Of a stretch of DNA of 64,000 nt, positions 24,195 to 35,310 are shown one piece after another (positions within the stretch are counted from its first letter, which is position 1; the number at the start of each line of letters is the position of its first letter). The notes beneath the pieces were generated by a model. It made no database searches. It was not told the origin of the DNA and saw only the letters and a program-made list of their open reading frames with translations. Location: the NCBI GenBank assembly GCA_958496175.1, contig OY292274.1, forward strand, positions 7,750,001-7,814,000, in the 5' to 3' direction. The stretch comes from Sisyra terminalis (Eukaryota; Arthropoda; Insecta; Neuroptera; Sisyridae). The translations under genes and the position numbers were made by a program.

Positions 24195-24543
24195 ATATAA
24201 TAATTAAATTGTGGGCAATAAGGACAAAGCTTCTTGGGGAATCTTATTTATTTTATCGCCAACGTTTCGTCATTTATTCCTGACTTCTTCGAGGAACATG
24301 TGTGTTTGTGTTTTTTCAATAACGTTTTTTAAATAACTTTTTATTTATCAATATCAAATTGTATTCTTGGTCTGTTGTTCTACCAGTTGAGTCATTTTAC
24401 GGCTTATTTTTATAACATTTGTGGAGTCATTTTTAAATTTTGAGCCCTGAAGAAGTCAGGAATAACTGACGAAACGTTGGCGATAAAATAAATTAGATTC
24501 CACAGGAAGCTTCATCCTTATTGCCCACAATTTAATTATTATA
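24195..24543. mobile_element. inverted-repeat element carrying two opposed hammerhead-like motifs
   Basis: The left arm starts ATAATAATTAAATTGTGGGC and the right arm ends with its inverse (GCCCACAATTTAATTATTAT). The arms are about 100 bp around a spacer of some 150 bp. Each arm contains the hammerhead-like core: on + at 24446-24475 it is CTGAAGA, a GTCAG/CTGAC stem, then GAAAC; on - the inverse lies at about 24265-24292. The GAAACGTTGGCGATAAAATA tail is shared by both arms. The structure could be two opposed retroelement termini or a small foldback. Confidence 0.7.
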
Positions 24544-26528
24544 TTGTAAAAAACCTTTATTTAAAAATTTCATTTAATTTAAAAATATTTTTGGACACTT
24601 CTTCGTAGTGATAGTAAACCTTTGAAGTATGATTTTTATACACTGTTAAATATTACAAAATATTTTTTTTTTTTTGGAAAAAAACACACTCTTTAATCAA
24701 ATCAGCTTTGAGCATTGAAAAATTAAAAGAACGATGGAAGTTCTGGTGAGGTTCGTACCTAAAGATGACCTCAAAATAAGTCATATTAGTGTTGAGAAAA
24801 AATTACTAGAGTGTTGTAAAATGTGATTGCTAAAATATGGTTAGAGTGAATGATAAAAGGAAAAAAATTTCTTGCAAATCGTTATATATTTTTACAAACC
24901 CCACACAATTGATTAAATATCCTCAATAATAGAATCATAACACAATTAATCGCCCACACTTTACTGGAATATAATTCTTTTAATTTTTCTCAACTTTATT
25001 GAATATAGTCAGCTATACTCACCAACCTCGCCAAGAATTCTGTCCTAATTTTATTTGTCCACTTTGGGTGTACTTTTGAATTGTGTGTTTTAGAAAAAAA
25101 CATTAAGTAGAAGTTTGCAATTATTGTTTTAATTGTAGTATAACATGTTTTGTAACAACCATTGCAATAATTAAACCAAACGCTGATATATAGGATTAAT
25201 ATCGCCATCTATGAATAACGTTTTGATTTAATTCACAATGTTGAACTTAACTACTTAATTACCAGTAAATAGATTAGCAAATAATTAGTAAAGTGGATTT
25301 TTTATAGATTTTGTGTACCATCATTGAAAATGAAATAAAGGGTTCAAAATTTCTAACCAATCGATTTATGAGTAGTTATTTAAATATCAATCAAAAACTC
25401 CAACCAAACAGAATTAATAAAGTAAAGTTTAACGATTATTTTTTTTCAGAAACTTTTTTAATTTTAAAAACATTTCTGCAGACTATTAATCATTAATAAT
25501 TTGTTGCACCCAAGACTTTTGTTAACTTATTTTTGTTCAATATTTAACAAAAAATTGTTTTTGTAATTGCTTATTGTAGCTTTAGGGGATTAAAATATTT
25601 TTTCCTGATTTTTTAAAATACAAATTACGCGGTCCATAAAATCGATATTTATTATCATAATTAATGTTAAATTAAACAATTAATTTATTTTGTGAAAAAA
25701 ATTATAACAAGTTAAATTCATTACAATTATCATAAAAACATTGTTTATTCAATCCAAGTTCAAATTCGATGTGATTGCGTTCTACCCGTGAATTTCTTCA
25801 CTTTTTTATGAAGATTAAAAATTTTATTACATGATGATACGCACTTATAAAACTTTACCTATTCTAAAAGTAATAAAAACACTTCCTTAACATAATTTTT
25901 TTCAGTCACTTTTACACTGAATATTACTAATAAAAACACATATTTCACACTTGATTGCGCTTCAGGATCTGGTTATTACTGACAAGTGCACGTAGTCCAG
26001 CTCTATTTCTTTATAAATATTACATTATACATCTGAAAATGTCACACTACTATCACGTTCACCATAAATAACAATGCGATGCGAGAAAAAAGTTTTATTA
26101 GAAAACACGCTTCCATTTCCTCTGGGAAAGTGCTCTGGAAATTCTCAAGAATTTTGTGCATCACTCTCAATATTTGAGTAAGAAAATCATTCCTCTAGGC
26201 AATTAAATTTTTATGCTTCTGCCAATAATGTCTAATATACTTCCATCGTTTCAAACAACCAATCGAAATCAATTGCTTTGTTAAGCGAAAAATATTTTTG
26301 ATTTATATAGAAATGTATGTTTCTGATTGATATTTAATCGTGTGTGAAAATAGGTTCTTAGCTCAAAACCCATAAGAAAGTTATTGAAAATAAAAACAAT
26401 GGTGCACGTAAGATATATCACTTCGCCAAAAACATATTTGATTTTAAAATCGGATAAAATAAATAAAACGTTAACCAACGAGAGATGTTTTTTATTGGGA
26501 ATATGAGAGGACATTCAAATCTTCAAAA
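24544..26528. other. unassigned AT-rich DNA
   Basis: No coding region with a recognisable domain. Minus-strand ORFs at 24996-25208 and 26281-26514 and a plus-strand ORF at 25311-25496 are unassigned and could be chance. The right edge is A before the TC terminus of element copy 5. Confidence 0.4.
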
Positions 26529-26974
26529 TCTATACTAATATATAAAATTCTGACGTCTGTCTGTACATTTCAAATTTGAAACCAATTTTACGGTAAATAT
26601 TTGTTTCAAGAAGCCCTTATTAAAAATTTAACATTTTAAAAATTTTTGTCTGTCTGTATGTTCCGATTTAACTAAAGAACGGAACAACCGAATTTAATGA
26701 AATTTGGTATTAAGATACAACACAATTTTCCTCACATGTAAGGGTACTTCTCATTCCTTAAAATTAATAAGAGAAGGTTTTCCCTAGGGATGAAACAATT
26801 TTTTTTATATTAGACAAGTGAGTTATATATCATTGGAAAAGTAATTAAAAATAAAAACATAATCTGTAAAAATATTTTTAGTTAAACTGATAAAAAGCAC
26901 AGAAAATTCAATATAAAATCTAAAAAATTGCCTCTTTGAAAAATAAACCTTTATATATATAAACGTATAGTTAT

Positions 26975-27055
26975 GTTAATAATATAATGGCTTACGCATT
27001 TTACATTCTGATGCTCCTAATTAAAAAAACGTGCGTTCGAATCTTACAGTAAACT
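26975..27055 (+). other. tRNA-like (Pol III A/B box) module in element copy 5
   Basis: TAATATAATGGCTTACGC resembles a D-arm/A-box. It is followed by a CATTCTGATG anticodon-arm-like stretch and GTGCGTTCGAATCTTAC, a B-box close to GGTTCGANNCC with a T-arm-like flank. The same module, in the same relative place, occurs in copies 2, 6 and 7. It is tRNA-derived in appearance but lacks a convincing acceptor stem, so it is not a functional tRNA gene. Confidence 0.5.
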
Positions 27056-28446
27056 TTGTTTTTACAAAATTGTGCTAAATAGACCCTTTGAATTGCTCAA
27101 TAAGGAAATATTAACAAATAAAAGTAATAGTAGTAGTAATAATAGTAATAAAACTTAAAGTAAATACGTTTTTAAGACCGTGCATACATAAAATCCTGTA
27201 TTTATATATCCCCTCTGACTGATGAAATTTTAATATTCGATGTATTCCTTATAAGAACCAGACAATCTGATAAGAATTTTTTTTTTGAAAATTCCTACCC
27301 TAAAAGAGTAAAACGGGTGACTAAGTTTATTTGAGAAAATTTAGAGTTAATCAACAATCGAAATTTTAAATTTATTAAGTATAATTAATTAATAAATAAT
27401 TTATTAATAATAAAATTCTGTTTTTGTTATATCATTTTAATAATCGCACTATAAATAACGTAAATACACTTAATTAGTATAAAAGTTTATGTAGTAGGTA
27501 CTTATACCAAATCCAAAAGAGACGGGTTTTAATTTTGGTTTGTTTTTCGACAATCAAACTTTTTAAAGTTTAATTTTTATGAACCAATGATTGTGACCTG
27601 AAGCAATTATTTATTCTGCTGGAAAACATTAACGAAGCAATTTTTTATTATATATTTCATTATCAATTAAAATATAAAATCTTCCATACTAATTTTTTCT
27701 CGATATTTTGAACAATTCGAAAACCAATTTTTGTTATTAAAAATAAATAAAATATTCTAATTTGCTTCCACGCTTTCTATCTACTTCCAACAATTGTGTA
27801 TGTACAACGTCCAAATGTGCAAAATCGAATTGCCTTTTAGTCATGATAATCAAAATAAAGAAGGTCATAATTTTTTTAGTTTTACATTATATTTACCAAT
27901 AAAAATGCATTTTTGTGTCGATGAAATTTGGAAAATGTTTTTCTTATACGATGCAGATGTATAATAAGAAACTGTTTTTTAGTGGGCGAATTAGTGGGCG
28001 AATATTGAGTAGCGAGAAATTCGGGAACTAAAAGAAAATGGTTTAATTATACCGTTGAAATTCAGATATTTTAATAATAAATGCATAGATACACAATGGT
28101 TATACCATTGATTATGGAGCAACTGAGTTTCGTGCAATTGAACAAATTTTAATTTCACGATAGTTTTGTACATTGCAGTAGTGTAATAGTTTTGAAAAAA
28201 AGGTTCATTCGGGAGTCGAGACAATGAAATGGGATTTCTACTAATATTCTTAATCTAGACCCTTTACTTCTGTTATTTTGACGTGAGTGTTTTGATAACT
28301 TTTTACTGTTTTAAGTCATAATTAAGATCGGCTTTATTGAACTTGACGATATCTTTTTTATGTGTAGATCCTGATTGATTTATGGATTATTTGGTTCACG
28401 GTAGGTATACCTGCTGCAGGTATACGCAATTGAACATACTGTTTTA

Positions 28447-29894
28447 CAGTGGCGTGTACAGAGATTTTAGGCAGAGTAGGCAGAAATTTTTAAAAGCTAC
28501 TTTAATATAATCAAAAATGCTGCATGTTGGTTTTAGTTCGTCGTTATGATAAGTAAATAATGAACCCTATACCGATTACCCAACAAAATTTTAATTTGTG
28601 AATTTTCCGATTTTCCGTTCGTAGAGGTATGTTAAAGAAACCGTTTCGATTGTGACAAAATAGTTTTGCGGTAATAAATTAATTAAGCAAAATTAATTAA
28701 TTAGTCATTGATATAGTAAAATTTTAAGAAAATATGGTTCAAAGCAACATACAATAACAAAAATGCGGGAAAATTTAGGAAACGGTCGGTTAAATGTAAC
28801 ACTAAAAAAAGTTAAGGAAAACTAAACAGAACCTCCCCCCTTCGAAAAAAAATGGAAAAAAAAGGCCACTTAGAAATTAATTTTTTTCCTCAAATTATAT
28901 TTCCCCAAAATTTTACAAAATAACAAAAATCGAAACATAATTAAACAGGCTTTTCTCCAAAAAATTTTTATCGCTTATGAAAATCAACTTTTTACACAAA
29001 AAAGTTTTGAAAAAATATATATACGAACATTATGTGATCTTTGAAATTCGGAAAATATTTTATGTATTTATGAAAAAATCTTATGTATTTAATTACCGCT
29101 AAACTATTTTGTCACAAACGAAACGGTTTCTTTCACAAACCTCTACAAACGATTTCCCATCGATTGGCAAAAAACAATTTCGGAAAATTCACACTTTAAA
29201 ATTTTGTTGGCTAATCGGTATAGGGTAAATATTGATGTTGATATTTTTAACCACAAACATCCATAGATAGACTCATTTTGTAAATTTTATTAAAGAAATA
29301 CAATATAATCGTCAGGATTAAATAATACAGATAATACATTCTAAAAATTTATTAGAATTAAATAATAACAATGTACGTAGATTACTGATCGTTAAATCGA
29401 TTATTGAAATCAATAAAATTCAAATTTGTAATTTCAGCGTTAATGAATAAGAAACTATGCTACTTCGATAATTATCGTAACTTGTCGTGTTGTAAGAAGA
29501 CAGTGTCTTTTTATGAGGTTGATGTGTGGAATTGTATATTTGTATTATTATTGTTTTTATACGAACGCACACACTGCCACATATATAGCTATTAGTGCAG
29601 ATATATAAATATTTAGGCACGAATAGTTAGTGTCTTTCCCGCGGTGTTGCCAGGGCGCTAGTGCATTGCGATGCAAATATTAAGTACCAGTCGCTTACTT
29701 GAAATTGAACAAACGAATGAGCTGGCATAATCTGTATATTGTATAGATGATATTCGTTAAGATTTTTTCTTTATTGATATTTGATAGTACTCGTAAATAA
29801 AATAAAATTAGATATCAGAGCAAGATTATAAATATTTATCTGAATTATTTAGAGTAGGCAGTGTCTTTTTGTCTATATGTAATGCACGCCACTG
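28447..29894. mobile_element. hAT-like element nested in Helitron-like copy 5
   Basis: The ends are CAGTGGCGTGTACAGAG and TGTAATGCACGCCACTG, with the hAT-type CAGTGGCG tip. The flanking 8-mers CTGTTTTA and CTCTTTTT match at 6 of 8 positions and fit the interrupted Helitron sequence (ACTCTTTTTAGATATTT in the other copies), so a decayed 8-bp target duplication is likely. No transposase frame survives. The interior holds a separate foldback at 28563-29226. Confidence 0.75.
28563..29226. mobile_element. foldback element (ACCCTATACCG family), copy a
   Basis: The left arm begins AACCCTATACCGATTACCC and the right arm ends TAATCGGTATAGGGT. Blocks such as ACAAAATTTTAA, GAATTTTCCGA and AAGAAACCGTTTCG are mirrored in the right arm. 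The flanking 8-mers AAATAATG and AAATATTG agree at 7 of 8 positions. It sits inside the hAT-like element at 28447-29894. The second family member is at 39658-40762. Confidence 0.82.
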
Positions 29895-30145
29895 CTCTTT
29901 TTAGATATTTATAAATATTTTTTGAAAATTATTTGATCATTTCATACAAATATTTTATTGTAAGCAACAGTGTATTAAATGTGTCTTTTTAAAGTTGGCA
30001 AAATAGTGTTTTCAAGTATGATTTAATTTTTCGTTAAAGAAATAAGAAAAATAAAAATTTTCATATTCTACTACAAATAGCAAATCTAAAAAGGAAATAT
30101 AATCGCAGATGAAGTTACGCAGATGAAGTCTCGGGGATCAGCTAG

Positions 30146-31665
30146 TCCTTTTATAATACTCCATTTTCGTTCTTTGTTAAATCTGGTGGAATTCCACTTT
30201 GGTTTCATAATAAGTCCGAACAGTAACTATAAATGTTAGAGAAAAATATAATGGTTCGTTTCTACACCTTCTATAAAACCGCGTACTTAGCTTTAACCGC
30301 ATTCTAACACGGGTATAACAAAAGTTAGAAATGGTTTTTGGTAACGTTAGTAAACGACATGTGCGTGCTTTTAACTACACAAAGACCCTTCAATAATGCA
30401 TGAATTTTATATCTTGTAAAACCAACAGAACCTTGTTTCGTATTTATTTTATAAAAATGCAATCATTCAAATAAAAACTCTAATCGTTGAGAATTGTTAT
30501 CAAATTGGTACTGGGAGAAAGGAGAAAAAAAAAGCTTCTAAATAGTTGTAAAGAAAAGATTGATGACGTACACTTGGTTCGGTCTAATCTGAAACATGAA
30601 GCACCGACTCCAAAGACATTGTAAATATGTGAAAGTCTAACAAAATACATAAACGCTTCAGTCGTCTGCAATGTCAAATTGATCCGTCTGCTACGACAAA
30701 AAAAAGAAGGATGAAAGAACAGATAAGGAATTTTCCAGCAGAAAATTGCTGAGAGATTTCTTATTTGTATCAAGATCGAATAGTCTCTCTCAAATCTGCG
30801 TCTGTTAAAAAATCAAGATGAGCAAGATTGTCTGCTCACGGCGAATATTTTCTTAATTTATCTTCTGTTCCAGTGAAATATTAGATTTGCAAAAACGAAC
30901 TTATATTACTTTTCTCGAGTAATATATACCTATATAGTTTGATTTCATTTTCAAAAGCAACATTTGCATTTGGTTTCCTATAAAAGAATAGTGCGCTACA
31001 TTTTCGGAAATGAGCTTAATGAAGCAATAACTATGTGATGCCTGGTTGATTTAATGTACTCTAGAGTACAATAAATCACGTGAAGATTCAAGTAGTTAAT
31101 TTGTTCTCCGATAAAACTTCTACAAACAAGTCTTGGTCAAAGACTACCATAGCACGACTTGAGGTCAACTGAAAATGTGGTTATTTCCGGTCTGATCCTA
31201 TAATGGTAATTAGCAAATAATCTAATGAAGTGGCGCGTAATTGCAGTGTGCGTTATTTCATCTACCTTCCACTACCATCTTCCATTTCCTTCTATAAATC
31301 AAGGATTTGTAAGGCTTTTAACCGCGACCACATCTGTTCTGAATATGATAAATGAGAAATATCACTACGAATTTACCCTGTTTCATATTAAATCATTATT
31401 ATTTTTCATAGTATTACTTTTCAAGGAATCTGTGGTTAAGGCAGTATTGATTCATTTAATACATGAATAGAAGAGTAATGCAAATCGTTTCGGGCTATAG
31501 AAATTATAAATAATTAATATACGAAAGACATTTTTCAACTACAACTACGAATAGGAAGGAATTGTAGTAGAAAATCAATAAGTCGTTGAACTTTTTTTAA
31601 ATATTTTTGTGCTTAAAACTTCTTACCTACTACGGATATTCGGAAATGATTATTTTTATTATAAA
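30146..31665. other. unassigned AT-rich DNA
   Basis: No supported gene. ORFs at 30480-30773 (-) and 31225-31470 (+) have no recognised domain; the second has hydrophobic stretches but no ATG context or splice partner that would support it. Confidence 0.4.
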
Positions 31666-34099
31666 CTAGCTGATCCCCGCGACTTCGTTTGCGTAACGTA
31701 AGTGTACATTATATTTTCTTTTAAGATTTGCCATTTGTAGTGGTATATGCATATTTTTATTTTTGTTATTTATTTAACAAAAAACATAATCAAACTTAAC
31801 AACACTATTTTGTTGACTTTAAAAATACACATTTAATAAACTTTTGCTTAGAATAAAGTATTTGTATGTAATGATCAATTAATTTTCAAAACATATTTAT
31901 AAATATCTAAAAAGAGTATGTTCAATTGCGTATACCTACGGTAGGTATACCTACCGTGAACCAATTAATCCATAAATCAATCAGTATTTATACATAAAAT
32001 ATCGTTATAAAGGCGGTCTTAATTATGACTTAAAACAGTAAAAAGTTATCAATACACTAACGTCAAAATAACAGAAGTAAAGGGTATAGATTTAGAATAT
32101 TAGTAGAAATCACATTTCATTGTCTCGATTCCCGAATGAACCTTTTTCTCAAAACTATTACACTACCTATTGCAATGTACAAAACTACCGCGAAATTAAA
32201 ATTTGTTCAGTTGCACAAAACCCAGTTCCTCCATAATCAATGGTATAAATATTGTGTATCTATGCACTTATTATTAAAATATCTGTATTTCAACTATACA
32301 ATTAAACCAGATTGGATAGTCTCGAGTTCACCATACACGATTTGGCGTATGCTTTTTACTATGCATTTTAAATTTAATTTATCATTATGGCTTACCCTAT
32401 ATTTAACATAACCCTCCTTTAAATGGTTATTCTTTTTCTGCCGATAGGAGTCACTAACTTTAGTTCACAAGATTTCTAGTTAGTATTTTCTTTTATTTCG
32501 CCGTATTTCAGGGCATACTCGCTCGCTAATGTATTTATTTGTGAACACGAATTTCGGATTTTCAAGTTTACAATATATGAAAGCCAAAAAATTTAAAGCT
32601 CACTTATAAACTTAACGTAACCTTTTTCACATTTTATATATCAGAGTTTAAATTCTTAAGCAGCCCCAAGTATATGTTTCTAATATTAAACCAACTTTGA
32701 TTTTTAATGAGGGGTAATAACGTTTCATTTATAACGATACTATGATTATGAAATTTGAAATTTCGATTGTTTATTAGACGTAATGCCGTATAAACTTTGC
32801 CACCATTTTTCACTCTTTTAGGAGAGGAATTATCAAAAACCCGTTCTTATTATATATCTGCATCGTATAGGAAAAACACTTTCCAAATTTCATCGACACA
32901 AATATGCATTTATGTTGGAAAATACATAATAAAACAAAAAAAAATTATGACCTTTATTTTGATTATCATGAATAAAAAGCAATTCGATTTCGCACATTCG
33001 AACGTTGTACATACAAAGTTGTTGGAAATTGGTGGAACGCGTGGAAGTAAATTCGAATATTTTATTTATTTTCAATAACAATAATTGGTTTTCAAATTGT
33101 TCTAAATACCGAAAAAAAGTTAGTTTGGAAGATTTTATATTTTAATTCATAATGAAATATATGATACAAAATTGCTCCCTTTATGCTTTACAGCAGAATA
33201 TATAATTGCTCCAGGTCACAATCATTGGTTCATAAAAATTAGATTTTAAAAAGTTTGATCGTCAAAAAACAAACAAAAATTAAATATCGCCTCTTTGGTA
33301 TTTGGTATCTATAAGTACTTACTACATAAACTTTCATACTAATTAAGTGACATTATGACATTATTTAAAATGCTGTTATTAAAATGATATAACAAAAACC
33401 GAAACTTATTATTAATTAGACATATTAAATTTAAAACTTTTATTGTTGAGTAACTCTACATTTTCTCATACATACTTAGTCACCCCCTTTTACTCTTTTA
33501 GGGTAGGAATTTTAAAAAAAAAAGTTCTTATCAAATGTCTACTTCTTATAAGGTATACATCGAATATTAAAATTTCATCAGTCAGAGGGGGTATAATATA
33601 GGATTTTATGTATGCATGGTTTTAAAAACGTATTTACTTTAAGTTTTATTACTATTATAATTATAATTCTAAGGCCCGGTATTTTCACATTTAGATAGTG
33701 ACATTTATCTTCCAGATAAAATTTTAACCGGAAGATAGAGAAAACATGCGTACTTTCACATAAAAATAGTCATATCTTCAGGATAAAATTAAAACTATCT
33801 CCTAGATTGTTTATTCAGTACTCAAACTTCTAAATAGTCTTTTTATTTAATAGATAGAACATACATCGCCTTCTTATTGTTTATGCACATTGTTAGTGCT
33901 GTTAAACTTAAGTGAAGCGAAAAAATTATATTACGAAATTGCAAGAATTTTCTGCCTATTTGGAGATTTATGAATTTTTTAAATAAATATATTGGTGTAT
34001 ATTATCTATGTGTAAATTAAATAAGCATCAATTTCATGTAATGATACAAAAACAATAATAATCAGTTAATTTGTTGATATATAACAGTTATAAATAAAA

Positions 34100-34445
34100 G
34101 TGGAAATTATTACTAGGGATGATTTGGAATTGCTCAATGACCCTGAAGAAGAATTGATTCAACTTATAGAAATAATAAATCCTGAACAACAATATAATGT
34201 AAGGCTAAGAATTGATCATTTTAAAAAAATGGACAGATCAAAAATTTTTCCAAAGATTTCATTTTTGAAAACTTACGGTCGAATTTATATTATTACAAAT
34301 TGAAAAAATGTGCATTACTACATAATATAGCGATAGACCAAATGGAAGAAAATTTTGACACCGATGAGAATTCGGACATGGAAGACAAAATTCTTCCAGA
34401 AAACAAGAAAGAAATGTTGAAATTCATAATGATTTTTCCGTAGAC
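34100..34445 (+). pseudogene. Harbinger transposase remnant with the catalytic core deleted
   Basis: The first part (34100-34300) reads DDLELLNDPEEELIQLIE, then RLRIDHFKKMD, which resembles the N-terminal region of PIF/Harbinger transposases. After a frameshift and stop, another frame reads KKCALLHNIAIDQMEENFD (about 34306-34362), which matches the C-terminal CAVLHNIA motif of DDE_Tnp_4 transposases. The DDE-bearing middle, normally several hundred residues, is missing between the two. The start codon is not clear: GTG at 34100 opens the frame and an ATG may lie in lost sequence. Confidence 0.7.
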
Positions 34446-34566
34446 CTTTTATTGATTATTTCAGGAATTTATTGCATCAATAAAACGTTTAACAAGAAGT
34501 AATAGAATAAATTTATATTTGTATTATAAAAATAAAAATGTGTTATTTAATAAAAGTTGTATAAAG

Positions 34567-34800
34567 TTATACATTTTTTAGTTGTTTTTTCTTAATAGAA
34601 AACTCAATATCCATAAGTTTCATTTTCTTACGATGCATTTCTTCTGCCCTCTTCTCTTCTTGATTAATATTATGAATTTGATTCATTAAAAGTCGGTTCT
34701 AAGGTCTAAAATTTTATCCAATTTTATAATTCAACAAATGAACTTCTTCATTATTGAAATTTGGAGCTCTGGTTCGTTTTTTCTTAACTTCGTTAGACAT
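34567..34800 (-). pseudogene. Harbinger-associated Myb/SANT-like DNA-binding protein remnant
   Basis: An ATG at 34800 on the minus strand starts MSNEVKKKRTRAPNFNNEE, typical of the Myb/SANT-like accessory proteins of Harbinger elements (RxRAPNFxxxE). After about 26 codons the frame breaks with a stop, and the central Trp-bearing helices are missing. A later frame reads a charged helix, INQEEKRAEEMHRKKMKLMD, and ends at TAA (34567-34569), like the C-terminal coiled segment of these proteins. It lies on the strand opposite the transposase, near the right end of the element. Confidence 0.65.
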
Positions 34801-35187
34801 TCTAAATTATATGTTATTAATTTGCAGAACGACTATTTTTATATTTTAAATTCAGTATAAGGGATAACTACAAATTTTTTTTTACACAAGAATGGTGTCT
34901 CTTTCTAACGCCTTTGATATCGCTATCTACTTGTCTTTGTTTATCAATATATTGTTTTCTACACTGGCTTATCCATCAACTGGCATTACTTTTCTATTCT
35001 TTTTTATAAGATATCACGCAAATAACTAACCGGAGGTTTTTTTTGGTTGAAAATACAGTTTTGTTTTATCTTACAGATAAAATTTTATCTAATAGATAAT
35101 TATCATGGAGATAAAGCCTACCTATACTGAAGTGAAAATACCGGACCTAAGGGTCCTATTTACAACATTTTTTTAAAAAAAATAGTT

Positions 35188-35275
35188 TACTGTAAGATTT
35201 TAATCCACGTCTTTTTAATTAGGAACATCAGAATGTCAGATGCGTAAGCCATTACGCTATTAACATCAACTATGT
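35188..35275 (-). other. tRNA-like module in element copy 6
   Basis: On the minus strand: AATAGCGTAATGGCTTACGC (A-box-like), CATCTGACATTCTGATG (can form a 4-bp anticodon-arm-like stem), then GACGTGGATTAAAATCTTAC with a damaged B-box. The A-box half is the best preserved among the copies. Confidence 0.5.
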
Positions 35276-35310
35276 GGAAACTATACATAAACGTTTATAG
35301 TTGTTAAATA

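Larger units (their letters stand above)
26529..30145 (+). mobile_element. Helitron-like element, copy 5 (complete, opposite orientation, with nested insertions)
   Basis: It starts A|TCTATACTAATATATAAAAT and ends GGGGATCAGCTAG|T, giving the family orientation directly on +. Just before the end, the sequence GCAGATGAAGTCTCGGGGATCAG is the mutated form of the CGC-A-GAC-GAA-GTC-GCG hairpin seen in consensus copies. The body is the reverse complement of copies 2-4 and includes the TCTGTCTGTC tract (26640-26652), a tRNA-like module (26975-27055) and ATT-type repeats (27120-27155). Between 28446 and 29895 it is interrupted by a hAT-like element that itself holds a foldback. Confidence 0.78.
33673..35147. 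mobile_element. PIF/Harbinger element, internally deleted
   Basis: The inverted ends GGCCCGGTATTTTCAC and GTGAAAATACCGGACC are flanked by a TAA duplication (33670-33672 and 35148-35150), the 3-bp TWA-type target of PIF/Harbinger. A transposase remnant lies on + and a Myb/SANT-like remnant on -, the standard two-gene layout of the superfamily. The transposase has lost its catalytic middle, so the element is non-autonomous. It interrupts Helitron-like copy 6. Confidence 0.9.
31666..35310 (-). mobile_element. Helitron-like element, copy 6, interrupted by a Harbinger element
   Basis: It begins A|CTAGCTGATCCCCGCGACTT and follows the family order to about 33660, resumes at 35151 (AAGGGTCCTATTTACAACAT) and runs to about 35310, where similarity fades without the TC end. 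Two insertions are visible: about 190 bp at 32309-32500, where the other copies read AAACCATTTTCTTTTAG without interruption, and the 1475-bp Harbinger element at 33673-35147. A tRNA-like module lies at 35188-35275. Confidence 0.73.

Noticed and set aside
26975..27055. Functional tRNA gene
   Set aside because: A and B boxes are present, but no 7-bp acceptor stem or proper anticodon loop could be formed; the module repeats inside a transposon family.
30480..31470. Two ORFs of 81-97 codons in the 30-31.6 kb gap
   Set aside because: No recognisable domain, no splice or start context, and no repeat partner. Chance ORFs cannot be excluded, so they are not listed as genes.
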